From the NCBI GenBank assembly GCA_022826725.1, contig JAJDUF010000011.1:222891-286890 (forward strand): 64,000 nucleotides of DNA, written 5' to 3'. This DNA comes from Chloroflexota bacterium. GTDB taxonomy: Bacteria; Chloroflexota; UBA11872; UBA12225; JAJDUF01. Position 1 is the stretch's first letter; the number at the start of each line of letters is the position of its first letter. The notes below the pieces were generated by a model. It did no database searches, had not been told where the DNA came from, and was given only the letters and a program-made list of their open reading frames with translations. Position numbers and translations under genes: made by a program. Positions 33,880 to 42,359 of this stretch are shown in pieces.

Positions 33880-35772
33880 TTATTTAACGGTGACGGACTT
33901 GGCGAGGTTGCGGGGCTTATCCGGGTTCAACCCGCGCTCGATTGCCAAGTGGTAGGCCAACAGCTGCGCCGGGACGACGCTCACAATCGGCGAGGCGTAG
34001 CCAACGTCGGGGACATGCACATACTCGTCGAATACATCCTCTCGCTCCGGACCGATGCCGATGATCGTCGCGCCGCGGCTCCGCATCTCGATGGCGTTGG
34101 AGAGCACCGCGGCGCGGCTGCGGTCCTGCGCGGCAAACACGATGCAGGGAGTACCGTCTTCGATCAGCGCGATGACCCCGTGCTTCAGCTCACCGCCGGC
34201 AAAGCCCTCGGCGTGGATATATGACGTTTCCTTGATTTTCAGCGCGGCTTCGAGTGCGGTGGGATAGTTGACATCGCGTCCGATGGTAAAGAGATGCTCG
34301 TGAGCGGCAAGCTCCCCCGCCAGTCTGCGGAGCTGTTTGTCCAAACCGTTGGAGAACAAGTCCGAAAGGGCCACGCTGGCCTGCTGCAAGACGGCCCGGC
34401 CCGGCGCCTGCTCGCCGGCGACGGTATACGCTAGGAGCAAGAAGACACCCAGCTTGGCGGTGTACGCCTTGGTGCTCACGACGGCCTTCTCCGGCCCGGC
34501 ATAGAGGTCCAGCACATAGTCGGCGAGCCGCGTGAGCGAGGACCCGGGCACGTTGACGAGCGCCATCACCTGGCTGTCGTGGCGCTTAGCCGCGCGCACG
34601 GCCTCGATAGTGTCCATCGTCTCGCCGGACTGCGAGGCGGCGACCAGCAGCGATTCCGGGACCAGAAAGTCCTCCAGAAAATAGAACTCGGAGCCGACGG
34701 CAAAGTTCACGTGCTTGCGGGCCAGGTGCGAGAAGAGATAGGTCGCTTCCAGCGCGGCGTAGGAGGCGGTGCCGCAGGCCGTGAAGTAGGTGCCGAAGGC
34801 GCGCTCGATCATGGCGGCGGCTGTGCTGATGGGCGCTGCGGGGTAGGCGGCAATCCGCGCCAGCACTTCTGCCTGTTCGTGAATCTCCTTGAGCATGAAG
34901 TGGGGATACGCGCCCTTGTCTGCGACGGGCGGCGGCGTGGTACATGCCGAGTGTGTCCAAGGCGGGTCGGATTGTCGTGCTGACCCAAGGTGCCCATTCC
35001 GCCGGGTGCTGAAATGCTGCTGCTTGAGCGTGTCGCTTCGTGCGTCGAGGCGCACCGGCGGCTGATCGAGCGTGAGCAGAGCGCCCTCGCCATCGTCGAG
35101 CAGCAGCACGCGATCCGTGTAGGCGCTCAAGGCCGGCAGGTCGGACGACACGAGTGCCGCGACGCCGTTCAGTCCCACCGCGAGCGGCGAGCCAAGTCGA
35201 AACAGTGCCAAGCTCGCCGCTTCCGTTGACCCGACGACGATGGCGTTCAGGCCGTGCAGCTGCCGGAAGGCACGATGCACGGCAGCGGCAAAGTCGCTCG
35301 GCGCGTAGTCCGGCGTGTCATTCGCACTCGCCAGCTCCTCCTCGACGAGGTGCGCGACGACCTCGGTGTCCGTGTCGGAGGTGAAGCGATGCCCTCGGTC
35401 CAGGAGCTGTTGCTTGAGCGACTGGTAGTTCTCGATGATGCCGTTATGGACGACGACGATGGAGCCGGTGCAATCGAGGTGCGGGTGCGCGTTGGCGACG
35501 GTCACGCCGCCGTGAGTGGCCCAGCGCGTGTGACCGATCCCGATGCTGCCGGGCAGCTGACTGCGCCCGACCTTGGTGGCGAGCTGACCAACCGGGCCGA
35601 CCTCCTTGAACAGCGGGAGACCGTTTGGCGGTTGACCGGCATGTCCATTGCGATCCAGCACTGCGAAGCCCGCCGAGTCATAGCCGCGGTACTCCAGACG
35701 CTCCAACCCTTCGAGAAAGAAGGTCGCCAGGTTGTCTTGCCGCTCGCCAACGTAGCCGAGAATTCCACACAT
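33880..35772 (-). CDS. glmS: Glutamine-fructose-6-phosphate aminotransferase
   Basis: It makes glucosamine-6-phosphate from fructose-6-phosphate and glutamine, the first step to UDP-GlcNAc. The 630-aa product begins MCGILGYVG with the N-terminal nucleophile Cys, then RLEYRGYDSAG, GHTRWATHG and HNGIIENY of the glutaminase domain (1-240). Two SIS isomerase domains follow (about 310-450 and 480-620: FTACGTASYAALEATYL, ASQSGETMDT, EGFAGGELKHG). It ends in NLAKSVTVK as usual. The linker near residues 225-290 is longer than normal. No glmS ribozyme was recognised upstream. The Spx/ArsC selenoprotein gene follows 30 bases downstream. Confidence 0.97.
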   Translation of the reverse strand: MCGILGYVGERQDNLATFFLEGLERLEYRGYDSAGFAVLDRNGHAGQPPNGLPLFKEVGPVGQLATKVGRSQLPGSIGIGHTRWATHGGVTVANAHPHLDCTGSIVVVHNGIIENYQSLKQQLLDRGHRFTSDTDTEVVAHLVEEELASANDTPDYAPSDFAAAVHRAFRQLHGLNAIVVGSTEAASLALFRLGSPLAVGLNGVAALVSSDLPALSAYTDRVLLLDDGEGALLTLDQPPVRLDARSDTLKQQHFSTRRNGHLGSARQSDPPWTHSACTTPPPVADKGAYPHFMLKEIHEQAEVLARIAAYPAAPISTAAAMIERAFGTYFTACGTASYAALEATYLFSHLARKHVNFAVGSEFYFLEDFLVPESLLVAASQSGETMDTIEAVRAAKRHDSQVMALVNVPGSSLTRLADYVLDLYAGPEKAVVSTKAYTAKLGVFLLLAYTVAGEQAPGRAVLQQASVALSDLFSNGLDKQLRRLAGELAAHEHLFTIGRDVNYPTALEAALKIKETSYIHAEGFAGGELKHGVIALIEDGTPCIVFAAQDRSRAAVLSNAIEMRSRGATIIGIGPEREDVFDEYVHVPDVGYASPIVSVVPAQLLAYHLAIERGLNPDKPRNLAKSVTVK

Positions 35773-35877
35773 TGCCCGTTGTCCCGGTTATCCGCAGCGG
35801 AGCACACCTGCCGGGCCAAGGCGGCGCCGGCGTAGCCGGTATCGTGTGGATTCAACGGTCGGGGGGAGGGGGCGGCC

Positions 35878-37497
35878 TCAGAGGTCGTGGATTGCGCCCG
35901 GTACAATCCACTCGACCGGGGCGACATTCACACCGCCGACCCGCACTTCCCAGTGCAGATGCGGGCCGTTGGCGAAGCCGGTCGCACCGACCTGACCGAT
36001 GATCTGGCCGCGCTCCACCGGCTCGCCAACCCGCACGTGGAGCTGCGAGAGATGGAGGTAGCCGGAATAGACCCCTAGCCCATGGTCGAGATAGACCGCG
36101 TTCCCGCGGATGGTCAGCCCCTCCGCTAACGCGACCCGTCCGGTCGCGCAGGCCGGCACCGGCGTTCCGGTGGCGGCGCCGTAGTCCACGCCGCCGTGTG
36201 CCGTATTCGCTGGGCCACCATTGATCGAGCGCCGGGCGCCGAACGGTGAGGTGATGGGAGCGTTCAGCGGCCGCTGGAAAGCGCCTGACCAGAGCCGTTG
36301 CGGCGTCAACCGGGTCGTCGCCTCCCTTAGAAGCGCGACCTCGTGCGCTATCGCCTCCGGGGTCAGGAGAGCGAGCTGGGCCTGACCGATCCAGAATCGC
36401 TCCAACGGGTAGTGTCCGGAGGACACTGCGACGTGCTCGACCAACTCCGGGCCGGCGTGCAGTGTTCCGTGCTGATCCTCGGCCACCAACCGCAGGGGGA
36501 GGGAACCGACGGCCGCCAGCCGCTCCACGCCACCAATCCCGACCCACCAGCTGCCGCGCTGCGCCAGGAGCAGCGGGTTGTGGCCGATGGTGCCCGCGAT
36601 CCGGCGCGCCTGCGGTGCCCACAGGTGCACTACCACCGTCCGCCCCTGCGCGACCGATGAGCGAGAGAGCGCAACGTGACCGATCACGGCCGGTACCGGG
36701 GGAGCCGCCGCCGCGGTCGCCGCGGCGGGGAAGATGCCGGCTTGGCGCGCCAGATCACCGGCGAGGGCACCGACGACCGTCCCTTTGAGCGGCAGACCGG
36801 GGATCGCCGCGGTCCAATACTGGAGGACCCCGCGTTGGAAGCGTTGGGCGATAAAGGGGCCGTGTTGCTCCGGCAGCGAGGTCGGCAGTCCGTAGACGGC
36901 GATACCGCGCTCCGTGCTGTCTATGGGGCTAGGCTGCGCGGCCCCGGCCTGCATGAAATAGCGCTTGATCGGCGCGTTGGTCAGCCAGCGTAGCCGCGCG
37001 GCCTTGATCTGCGCGAAGTCCGTGAGCGAGCCGTCGTCGTTTCGCTGCCGCGGCACGCCGAGCGACAGCAGCCAGTCGTCGTGACCGCCATCGTGCAGCC
37101 AGTCCATGACGTTGGCCAGCCAGGTCTCGCCGCTGTCCGGTCGCCATTGCAGCACCCCGCGCTGAAAAGCCTGGTATTGGAGGCCGTCTTGTCCGAGGTA
37201 GGGCCGGGAAATCGGGTAGCCGAGAACCTGGATGCCACCGAGATGACGCATTCCGGCCCAGAACTGCGGGCCGCCGGCCTCATCCACCACCGCAAACCCT
37301 GTCTGGCCGAAGTAGTGGCCGCCGGGCGTGCGGTACTCCAGCGGGACATCGGCTGCCGGGAGAGAGGCTGGCCAGGCCCGCTGAGCATGTTTGGCCGCCG
37401 GAGCCGCGGCCAAGGGGCGTACTCCGAGTGCCGTCGCGCTGGCGGCGGCTAAAGCAGCGCGCAGCGTAGCGCGGCGGCCAATGCCGCTATACATCAT
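35878..37497 (-). CDS. Secreted M23 metallopeptidase
   Basis: A probable peptidoglycan endopeptidase of the LytM group. The 539-aa protein starts with a twin-arginine-like or Sec signal (GRRATLRAALAAASATALG, cleavage near AAAPA). A middle part (about 60-300) holds WG/FQRGVLQ-type repeats: QAFQRGVLQWRPD and QRFQRGVLQYWTA. The C-terminal domain (about 400-539) has SPFGARRSING, HGGVDYGA (His and Asp zinc ligands), LYHGLGVYSGYLH-like strands and GPHLHWEVRV with the HxH motif. All zinc ligands are present, so activity is likely. It is transcribed toward glmS after 105 bases, which fits a cell-wall theme. Confidence 0.9.
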   Translation of the reverse strand: MMYSGIGRRATLRAALAAASATALGVRPLAAAPAAKHAQRAWPASLPAADVPLEYRTPGGHYFGQTGFAVVDEAGGPQFWAGMRHLGGIQVLGYPISRPYLGQDGLQYQAFQRGVLQWRPDSGETWLANVMDWLHDGGHDDWLLSLGVPRQRNDDGSLTDFAQIKAARLRWLTNAPIKRYFMQAGAAQPSPIDSTERGIAVYGLPTSLPEQHGPFIAQRFQRGVLQYWTAAIPGLPLKGTVVGALAGDLARQAGIFPAAATAAAAPPVPAVIGHVALSRSSVAQGRTVVVHLWAPQARRIAGTIGHNPLLLAQRGSWWVGIGGVERLAAVGSLPLRLVAEDQHGTLHAGPELVEHVAVSSGHYPLERFWIGQAQLALLTPEAIAHEVALLREATTRLTPQRLWSGAFQRPLNAPITSPFGARRSINGGPANTAHGGVDYGAATGTPVPACATGRVALAEGLTIRGNAVYLDHGLGVYSGYLHLSQLHVRVGEPVERGQIIGQVGATGFANGPHLHWEVRVGGVNVAPVEWIVPGAIHDL

Positions 37498-37519
37498 GAG
37501 TCCCTACCGACGACTCAAT

Positions 37520-37574
37520 CTACACCACCACGCTCCCGCCGCCCCGTCATTGCGGTGCAAGCGTGGTGGTGTAG
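37520..37574. repeat. 14-bp perfect inverted repeat
   Basis: CTACACCACCACGC (37520-37533) and GCGTGGTGGTGTAG (37561-37574) are perfect complements around a 27-base loop. The repeat starts directly after the stop of the small basic protein gene on the minus strand. It could end that transcript or be a protein site; there is no T run. Confidence 0.7.
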
Positions 37575-37994
37575 TCAGCTATGGGTTGTGGAAGGGTCGT
37601 ATAGTCCGCGTGGAGGGGTGTACTCTTCGATCACGATGTCCTCAGCCGGGGCTGGGGCGAGCGACGGGTCGTCCATGTATTTGGCGGCCTCATCGAGCAG
37701 CTGATTCAACTCCGACGCGGCGTCGGGGCCGAGGGCACGTTGCGTTTTGAGCAGGCGCTGGAGCACGTCGCAGGCGCGGCCGACGGCGGCGATCTGCTGA
37801 AACAGGACGGAGCGTTGCCAGCGCCGGCCGGCACCGCCGCGCCGCCGGCCGCGGGGTTGCGCCCGGTCGGGTTGCAGGGCCAGGACCCGCCCAATGAGCA
37901 CCTGCAGCACACGGATCTCGCCATCGAGCACTGGTGCGGAGGCGGCTGCCAGCAGTGCCTGGACTTCAGCGGCGGTGAACAATCGGTCGTACAC
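37575..37994 (-). CDS. Small basic-acidic protein, unknown function
   Basis: GTG 37994 is chosen because a perfect AGGAGGG lies four bases upstream. The 139-aa product starts MYDRLFTAAEVQALLAAA, has helices LDGEIRVLQVLIGRVLAL and CDVLQRLLKTQRAL, a basic loop RGRRRGGAGRR in the centre and an acidic end (AEDIVIEEYTPP). The frame stays open upstream to 38480, but that part is a 75-base tandem repeat and would give a Pro/Ala-rich extension of about 160 residues. I do not recognise the family. The helical pattern and the start signal support a real gene. Confidence 0.65.
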   Translation of the reverse strand: MYDRLFTAAEVQALLAAASAPVLDGEIRVLQVLIGRVLALQPDRAQPRGRRRGGAGRRWQRSVLFQQIAAVGRACDVLQRLLKTQRALGPDAASELNQLLDEAAKYMDDPSLAPAPAEDIVIEEYTPPRGLYDPSTTHS

Positions 37995-38142
37995 AGTTCC
38001 CTCCTGGGTGATGGATTGGGTGACGGAGGCTGACGGTGACCCGGCGGCGACGGACACACGACGGGAGCAGTCGTGACCCAATGCCGGCGGGGGCGAGACG
38101 GGGGAGTAGTCGGGGGCCGCGGCGGCGGCAAGGGTGGCGTCG

Positions 38143-38440
38143 GAGCGGTTGTGCTCCGGCACCGGCTGGGCGGCACTCAGACGGTCGTGACGCGGAACTC
38201 TGGCCGTGATGGCAAGGGGTACGTCAGAACCCGGTGCCCTCGGGGCGGCACTCTGACAGTACTGACCCGGCGCCCGCGCTGAAGGAGCGCGGGGTATGTC
38301 AGCACCCGGTGCCGTAGCAGCGGCACTCAGGCGGCCATGCCGCGCCGCATCCGCAGACGCGGGGCGGGGTCGTTCATGACCCGGTGCCCTCGGCTGGGTG
38401 ACGATGCCACCGCTGTTGGCCGGCAAGATGCCAAGACCGC
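38143..38440. repeat. Degenerate tandem repeat, about four units of 75 bases
   Basis: Imperfect units begin near 38143, 38217, 38293 and 38368. Shared words are ACCCGGTGCC, GCGGCACTC and GGGTAYGTCAG. Seventy-five is a multiple of three, so a minus-strand frame stays open through the array as 25-residue Pro/Ala-rich units. There are no unique spacers, so this is not CRISPR. Confidence 0.65.
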
Positions 38441-38544
38441 TCCCGGCCTGTGCAGCGTGTGCGCTAGACCTGTCTCGCATCCGTCAGCCTCCGTTCAGGG
38501 GGGGATATTGACGGAGTGAGGCGGGACGCAACGGGGGGATTTGG

Positions 38545-38648
38545 ACCTCACCCCCGGCCCCCTCTCCAACATTTGGAGAGGGGGAGTAGCCCCGCTAGGG
38601 TCCCCCCGCACTGCGAGGGGGCGGGCGCAACATGTTGAGCCCCTACGG
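38545..38648 (+). repeat. Mosaic palindromic repeat (A + B + D types)
   Basis: Three element types lie end to end: an A-type hairpin (CCCCCTCTCCAA/TTGGAGAGGGGG), a B-type arm pair (GTCCCCCCGCA...GAGGGGGC) and a D-type palindrome at 38623-38642 (GGGCGCAACATGTTGAGCCC, one mismatch), ending CCTACGG. It separates the HTH-MBL gene from the tandem-repeat region. Confidence 0.75.
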
Positions 38649-38697
38649 CTTGACCCGTACCTACCCCAGTCAGGAGAGGAGGCCGGGGGGATCCGGT

Positions 38698-39528
38698 CTA
38701 GGCGAAGGGGTTGCGGGCCTGTTCGTTGGCTATCGTCGTGGCGGGGCCGTGAGCCGGGAACACCGGCGTCTCCGGTGGCAGCCGCAGCAGCCGCTCCCGG
38801 ACGGACCGGAGAATGTCCTGGTAGGCCGCCGGTGAGCGCGTGCCCCCGGCCGAGCCGGCAAACATGGTGTCGCCGACGAACGCTGCCCCACCGATCAGGT
38901 AGGAGATGCTGCCCGGCGTGTGACCGGGTGTGAGGATGGCCTCTGCGGCTAATGATCCCCACGAGAGCTGCCGGTCGGTAGCTATGCGGTGGACCGCGTC
39001 CGACGGGACGTGCGCTGCGGCGCTGGCGTCCGCCGCGCCAATGTAGACCGGCGCCCCGGTGGCCCGCTGCACCTCGGTCAGGCCGCCGGTGTGGTCGCCG
39101 TGTCCGTGCGTAATGAGGATGGCCGCTACCCGCCAGCCCGTCTCGCGTAGCTTGGCCAGCAGCGGGCCGGCCTCCGTCCCGGTGTCTATGACGAGGCACG
39201 AGCCGTCCGCTGTCGCCACCAGGAAGCAATGCACCGGATACGGCAGCGTCACACACTCGATCCGGAGCGAGGCCAGCGGGCGGGTGGTCAATGGTACCGG
39301 CGGGGCGTCCCACGCCTCGGTCGCAATGTCCCAGAGGCGGTTGGCGGGCAGCGAGAAAAGCTCCGCGAAGCGCTCCACTTCGTCGCGGGTCGGCAGCCGC
39401 TCGTAGCTTTCCATGGCGGCCAGCGCAGCCTCGGTCGCGCCGACGGCCGACGCGACGGCGGTCGGGCTGAGGCCATGTCCCCGGCGAGCCTTCCCGATCA
39501 CGTCTCCGAACTCATCTTCTAGCGGCAT
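38698..39528 (-). CDS. HTH domain fused to MBL-fold (glyoxalase II-like) hydrolase
   Basis: The 276-aa protein has an N-terminal Xre-like helix-turn-helix (1-75: GKARRGHGLSPTAVASAVGATEAALAAMESYERLP). A metallo-beta-lactamase domain follows (about 95-270) with THGHGDHTGG (HxHxDH), ILTPGHTPGSISY, FVGDTMFAG and PAHGPATT. All metal ligands are visible. ATG 39528 has AAGGAG seven bases upstream; the longer frame to 39666 is repeat DNA. The fusion suggests a DNA-binding hydrolase or one regulated by DNA; the substrate may be a thioester. It is divergent from selB, sharing the 39529-39742 region. Confidence 0.85.
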   Translation of the reverse strand: MPLEDEFGDVIGKARRGHGLSPTAVASAVGATEAALAAMESYERLPTRDEVERFAELFSLPANRLWDIATEAWDAPPVPLTTRPLASLRIECVTLPYPVHCFLVATADGSCLVIDTGTEAGPLLAKLRETGWRVAAILITHGHGDHTGGLTEVQRATGAPVYIGAADASAAAHVPSDAVHRIATDRQLSWGSLAAEAILTPGHTPGSISYLIGGAAFVGDTMFAGSAGGTRSPAAYQDILRSVRERLLRLPPETPVFPAHGPATTIANEQARNPFA

Positions 39529-39562
39529 AGTGTGCTCCTTCTTTCGGCGTGGGTTGGACCTT

Positions 39563-39630
39563 ACCCTAGCCCCCCGGTGGCCCCCCCGCGAGCGGGGGGA
39601 CGGGGATTCCCGCTTGCGCGGGAATGACGG
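39563..39630 (+). repeat. Mosaic palindromic repeat (B + C types)
   Basis: CCCCCCGGTGGCCCCCCCGC with GAGCGGGGGGACGG, joined to a C-type palindrome ATTCCCGCTTGCGCGGGAAT and GACGG. It lies in the divergent region of the HTH-MBL and selB genes and is followed by short direct repeats GAGGGCTGATAGCT. Confidence 0.75.
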
Positions 39631-39724
39631 CCCTCGGCTGACGGTCTCCCGACTGACGGCTCCCAACTGATAGTTGAGGGCTGATAGCTGAGGGCTGACA
39701 GCCGAAAGCCGCTAGGAGTTCCCC

Positions 39725-39730
39725 TATAAT
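39725..39730 (+). promoter_or_regulatory. Consensus -10 element before selB
   Basis: A perfect TATAAT at 39725-39730 would start RNA near 39737. No -35 match lies at a normal distance; CTGACA at 39695-39700 is 24 bases away. ATG 39743 would then be almost leaderless. Confidence 0.4.
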
Positions 39731-39799
39731 CTGCACCAGGGTATGAGACTTGCCCCCCGGCGGCAAGGGCGCGCCGCACCCGCTACGCTCTCGACTACC

Positions 39800-41707
39800 A
39801 TGACACCATCGTCAGCTGCTGCGTATACCATCGGCACCGCCGGGCACGTTGACCACGGCAAGTCAACGTTGATTAGCGCGCTCACGGGCATTGACCCCGA
39901 CCGGCTGCGTGAGGAAAAAGAGCGCGGCATGACGATTGATCTCGGCTTTGCCTGGTTGCAGCTCCCGAGCGGCCGTGAGGTCAGCATCGTTGACGTGCCT
40001 GGGCACGAGCGCTTTGTCCACAACATGCTGGCCGGCGTCGGTGGGATTGATGCCGCCCTGGTCGTCATCGCTGCCGACGAGGGAGTGATGCCGCAGACCC
40101 GCGAGCACGTGGCCATCCTCGACCTGCTCGGCATCAGCCGGGCCGTCGTGGCCCTGACCAAATGCGACCTCGTGGACGAGGAGTGGCGCGAGCTGGTCCG
40201 CGAGGACCTCGCCGAGACCTTAGCCGGAACGGTGGTCGGCACGGCGCCGGTGGTCGAGGTCTCGGCGACGCAAGGGCGGGGTCTCGATGCGCTGGTGGCG
40301 CAGTTGGAGCAGCTGCTCGCCGATACGCCGCCGAAGCGTGACTTGGGGCATCCGCGCCTGCCCGTGGACCGCGTCTTTACGCTGGGCGGCTTTGGCACTG
40401 TCGTGACCGGGACGCTGCTGGATGGCGCCATTGACCTCGGGCAAGAACTGAAGATTCAGCCTGGCGGCCTGCGGACCCGCGCCCGTGGCCTGCAATCCCA
40501 TCAGTCGAAAGTTGATCGCGCCGATCCGGGCCGGCGCGTGGCGATCAATCTCGCCGGATTGGCGGTTGACGACCTGGAGCGCGGCGCCGTCGTCACGTCC
40601 CCCGACTGGCTGCAGCCAACCCAGCGCCTCGATGCTCGCTTGCAGCTGGTGGCCGACGCGCCGCGTCCCCTCAAGGGCGGCACCGCCGTCGCGCTGCACA
40701 TCGGCACCGCCGAGGTCGTCGGCAAGATCCGCCTCCTCGACGCGCCGGTACTGGAGCCGGGCGCTCAGGGTTGGGTACAGTTCACCCTCCAGGCGCCGGT
40801 AGCGGCCCTGAAAGGCGACTTGTTCATCATCCGGCAGCTTTCTCCCGCCGTCACCTGGGGAGGAGGCGAGATCGTAGACGTGCGGCCGACGCAGCGGCAT
40901 CGGCGCGGACGCCCGGAGGTGCTGACGGCGCTGGAAACCCTGGCTACCGGCGAGCCGGACGAGATCGTCTTGCAGACGCTGGCGCTCAGAGAGCCGCTCA
41001 CGCCGCCGACCCTCGCCCGGGCGAGCGGCCTGGCAACGAGTGTGGCGCAGGCGGCGCTGGCCCGTCTCCAGCAAGCGGGACAGGTCACGTCGCTCGGTGC
41101 CCTGCTGATGACGACGGACGGCTGGGAACGGGTACGTGAGCAGCTATTGAGCACCGTGCAGGCCTACCATGGGCAGTACCCGCTGCGGCGGGGGATGCCC
41201 CGCGAGGAGCTGCGGAGCCGCCGCCGGTTGCGGCCCCGCCAGTTTGCGGCCAGTTTGGACCGCCTGCTGGCGGCCGGTGAACTGGTGGAAGAGGAGGCGC
41301 TGGTCCGGACCGCTGGCCATGTGGTGCAACTCTCCCCGGCCGATGAGGCGACGGCCGCAGAGCTGCTCCGGCACTTGGCCGCCGCGCCGCGCTCGCCACC
41401 AGGTCTGGCCGAGCTACGTGGTACATTGACCGGCCTCTCCGATGACCTGCTCGACGCTTTGGCCGCACAGGAGCGCGTTATTCGTGTGAGCCAAGACGTA
41501 TGCTTCACGCCGGCAGCTTTTGACGACATGACCGCCATGGTGGTCGCCTACCTGCGGGAGCACGGCAGCATCACGGTCGCCGCGGCCCGCGACCTCTTCG
41601 GCACGAGCCGGCGGTATGTCCTCGCCTTGCTGGAGCAACTGGACCACCGGCGGGTCACGCGCCGGGTTGGCGATGAGCGCGTCCTGCTCCAACGCACGGA
41701 GGGGTAG
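39800..41707 (+). CDS. selB: Selenocysteine-specific elongation factor SelB
   Basis: A GTPase that brings Sec-tRNA to UGA codons by binding the SECIS hairpin. The 635-aa product has the G domain: IGTAGHVDHGKSTL (G1), the SelB-type GMTIDLGFAWL switch region, DVPGHERFV (G3) and TKCDLV (G4). Domains II-III follow (about 175-340), with LGGFGTVVTGTLLDGAI. The C-terminal half (about 370-635) is a series of winged-helix domains (DDMTAMVVAYLREHGSITVAAARDLF), which bind SECIS RNA. This clearly separates it from EF-Tu. ATG 39800 is used; ATG 39743 would add 19 basic residues. No selA, selD or tRNA-Sec gene was found in the window. Confidence 0.96.
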   Translation: MTPSSAAAYTIGTAGHVDHGKSTLISALTGIDPDRLREEKERGMTIDLGFAWLQLPSGREVSIVDVPGHERFVHNMLAGVGGIDAALVVIAADEGVMPQTREHVAILDLLGISRAVVALTKCDLVDEEWRELVREDLAETLAGTVVGTAPVVEVSATQGRGLDALVAQLEQLLADTPPKRDLGHPRLPVDRVFTLGGFGTVVTGTLLDGAIDLGQELKIQPGGLRTRARGLQSHQSKVDRADPGRRVAINLAGLAVDDLERGAVVTSPDWLQPTQRLDARLQLVADAPRPLKGGTAVALHIGTAEVVGKIRLLDAPVLEPGAQGWVQFTLQAPVAALKGDLFIIRQLSPAVTWGGGEIVDVRPTQRHRRGRPEVLTALETLATGEPDEIVLQTLALREPLTPPTLARASGLATSVAQAALARLQQAGQVTSLGALLMTTDGWERVREQLLSTVQAYHGQYPLRRGMPREELRSRRRLRPRQFAASLDRLLAAGELVEEEALVRTAGHVVQLSPADEATAAELLRHLAAAPRSPPGLAELRGTLTGLSDDLLDALAAQERVIRVSQDVCFTPAAFDDMTAMVVAYLREHGSITVAAARDLFGTSRRYVLALLEQLDHRRVTRRVGDERVLLQRTEG

Positions 41708-41731
41708 CGGCACCGGGCTGCGCCACGGCCA

Positions 41732-42229
41732 ATGGCTAGACCTACTCGCCGCCAGCAACGTCGCCGTCGTCCGAGCGGACGCGGGCGGGGTGGTCGCACC
41801 AAGGGTCGCGGCGGCACCGCCGTGCCGGGCGAGGATCTGCGGCATCCTTTCCGGATAGCGGACCGTTTCGGGCCACGAGTGCAACTCGCCGCGGCGCTCG
41901 TCGCCTGGGTGATCGTCGGCGTCCTGATATACGCCGTGGAGCCGGCCTCGCCACTCGTCATTGTGGTTTTCTTAGTCTTACTCTTTCTGGCGCTCGCACT
42001 GACCTGCGCTCCGATCATCTATGGTCTCTCGCTGCGCTTTGCGACCTCGCCGCGGTCACGCGAGGACACGCTGCGCCGGTCTCTCCGCCAAGGCATCCTC
42101 GCCGCCGGCTTTGTCGTGGCCAACGCCGTCCTGCTGCTCATCCATGCCCTGAGCTTCCTGACGGCACTGTTGACCCTCGGTGCGTTTGCGACGTTCGAGT
42201 TGATGCTGTTCGTGCGGAGCCGATCCTGA
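41732..42229 (+). CDS. Small membrane protein, unknown function
   Basis: The 165-aa product starts with a very basic tail (RRQQRRRRPSGRGRGGR, residues 6-22) and has about four hydrophobic helices (near 50-68, 72-97, 118-138 and 141-160). It has no recognised family. The gene begins 24 bases after selB and is probably co-transcribed. The basic tail could bind nucleic acid or lipids. ATG 41732 has no good ribosome binding site, so a later start is possible. A related function to SelB is not implied by sequence. Confidence 0.6.
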   Translation: MARPTRRQQRRRRPSGRGRGGRTKGRGGTAVPGEDLRHPFRIADRFGPRVQLAAALVAWVIVGVLIYAVEPASPLVIVVFLVLLFLALALTCAPIIYGLSLRFATSPRSREDTLRRSLRQGILAAGFVVANAVLLLIHALSFLTALLTLGAFATFELMLFVRSRS

Positions 42230-42359
42230 CGATGCGCTGCGGCCCGTCATTGTGGCGGAAGCCGCAATCCAGGGGCCGCGGGCTGGCCTCCCGCTCCGGA
42301 TGGAGGCGGAGATTTGCACTTGCGCGGGAATGGCGACTTCTGCAAAGGTCCCCGCTGGG

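Noticed and set aside
35773..35877. glmS ribozyme upstream of glmS
   Set aside because: The gap of 105 bases shows no recognisable ribozyme core, and such ribozymes are mainly known from Firmicutes.
38143..38440. Repeat array as CRISPR
   Set aside because: Units are adjacent and degenerate without unique spacers, and no cas gene is near.
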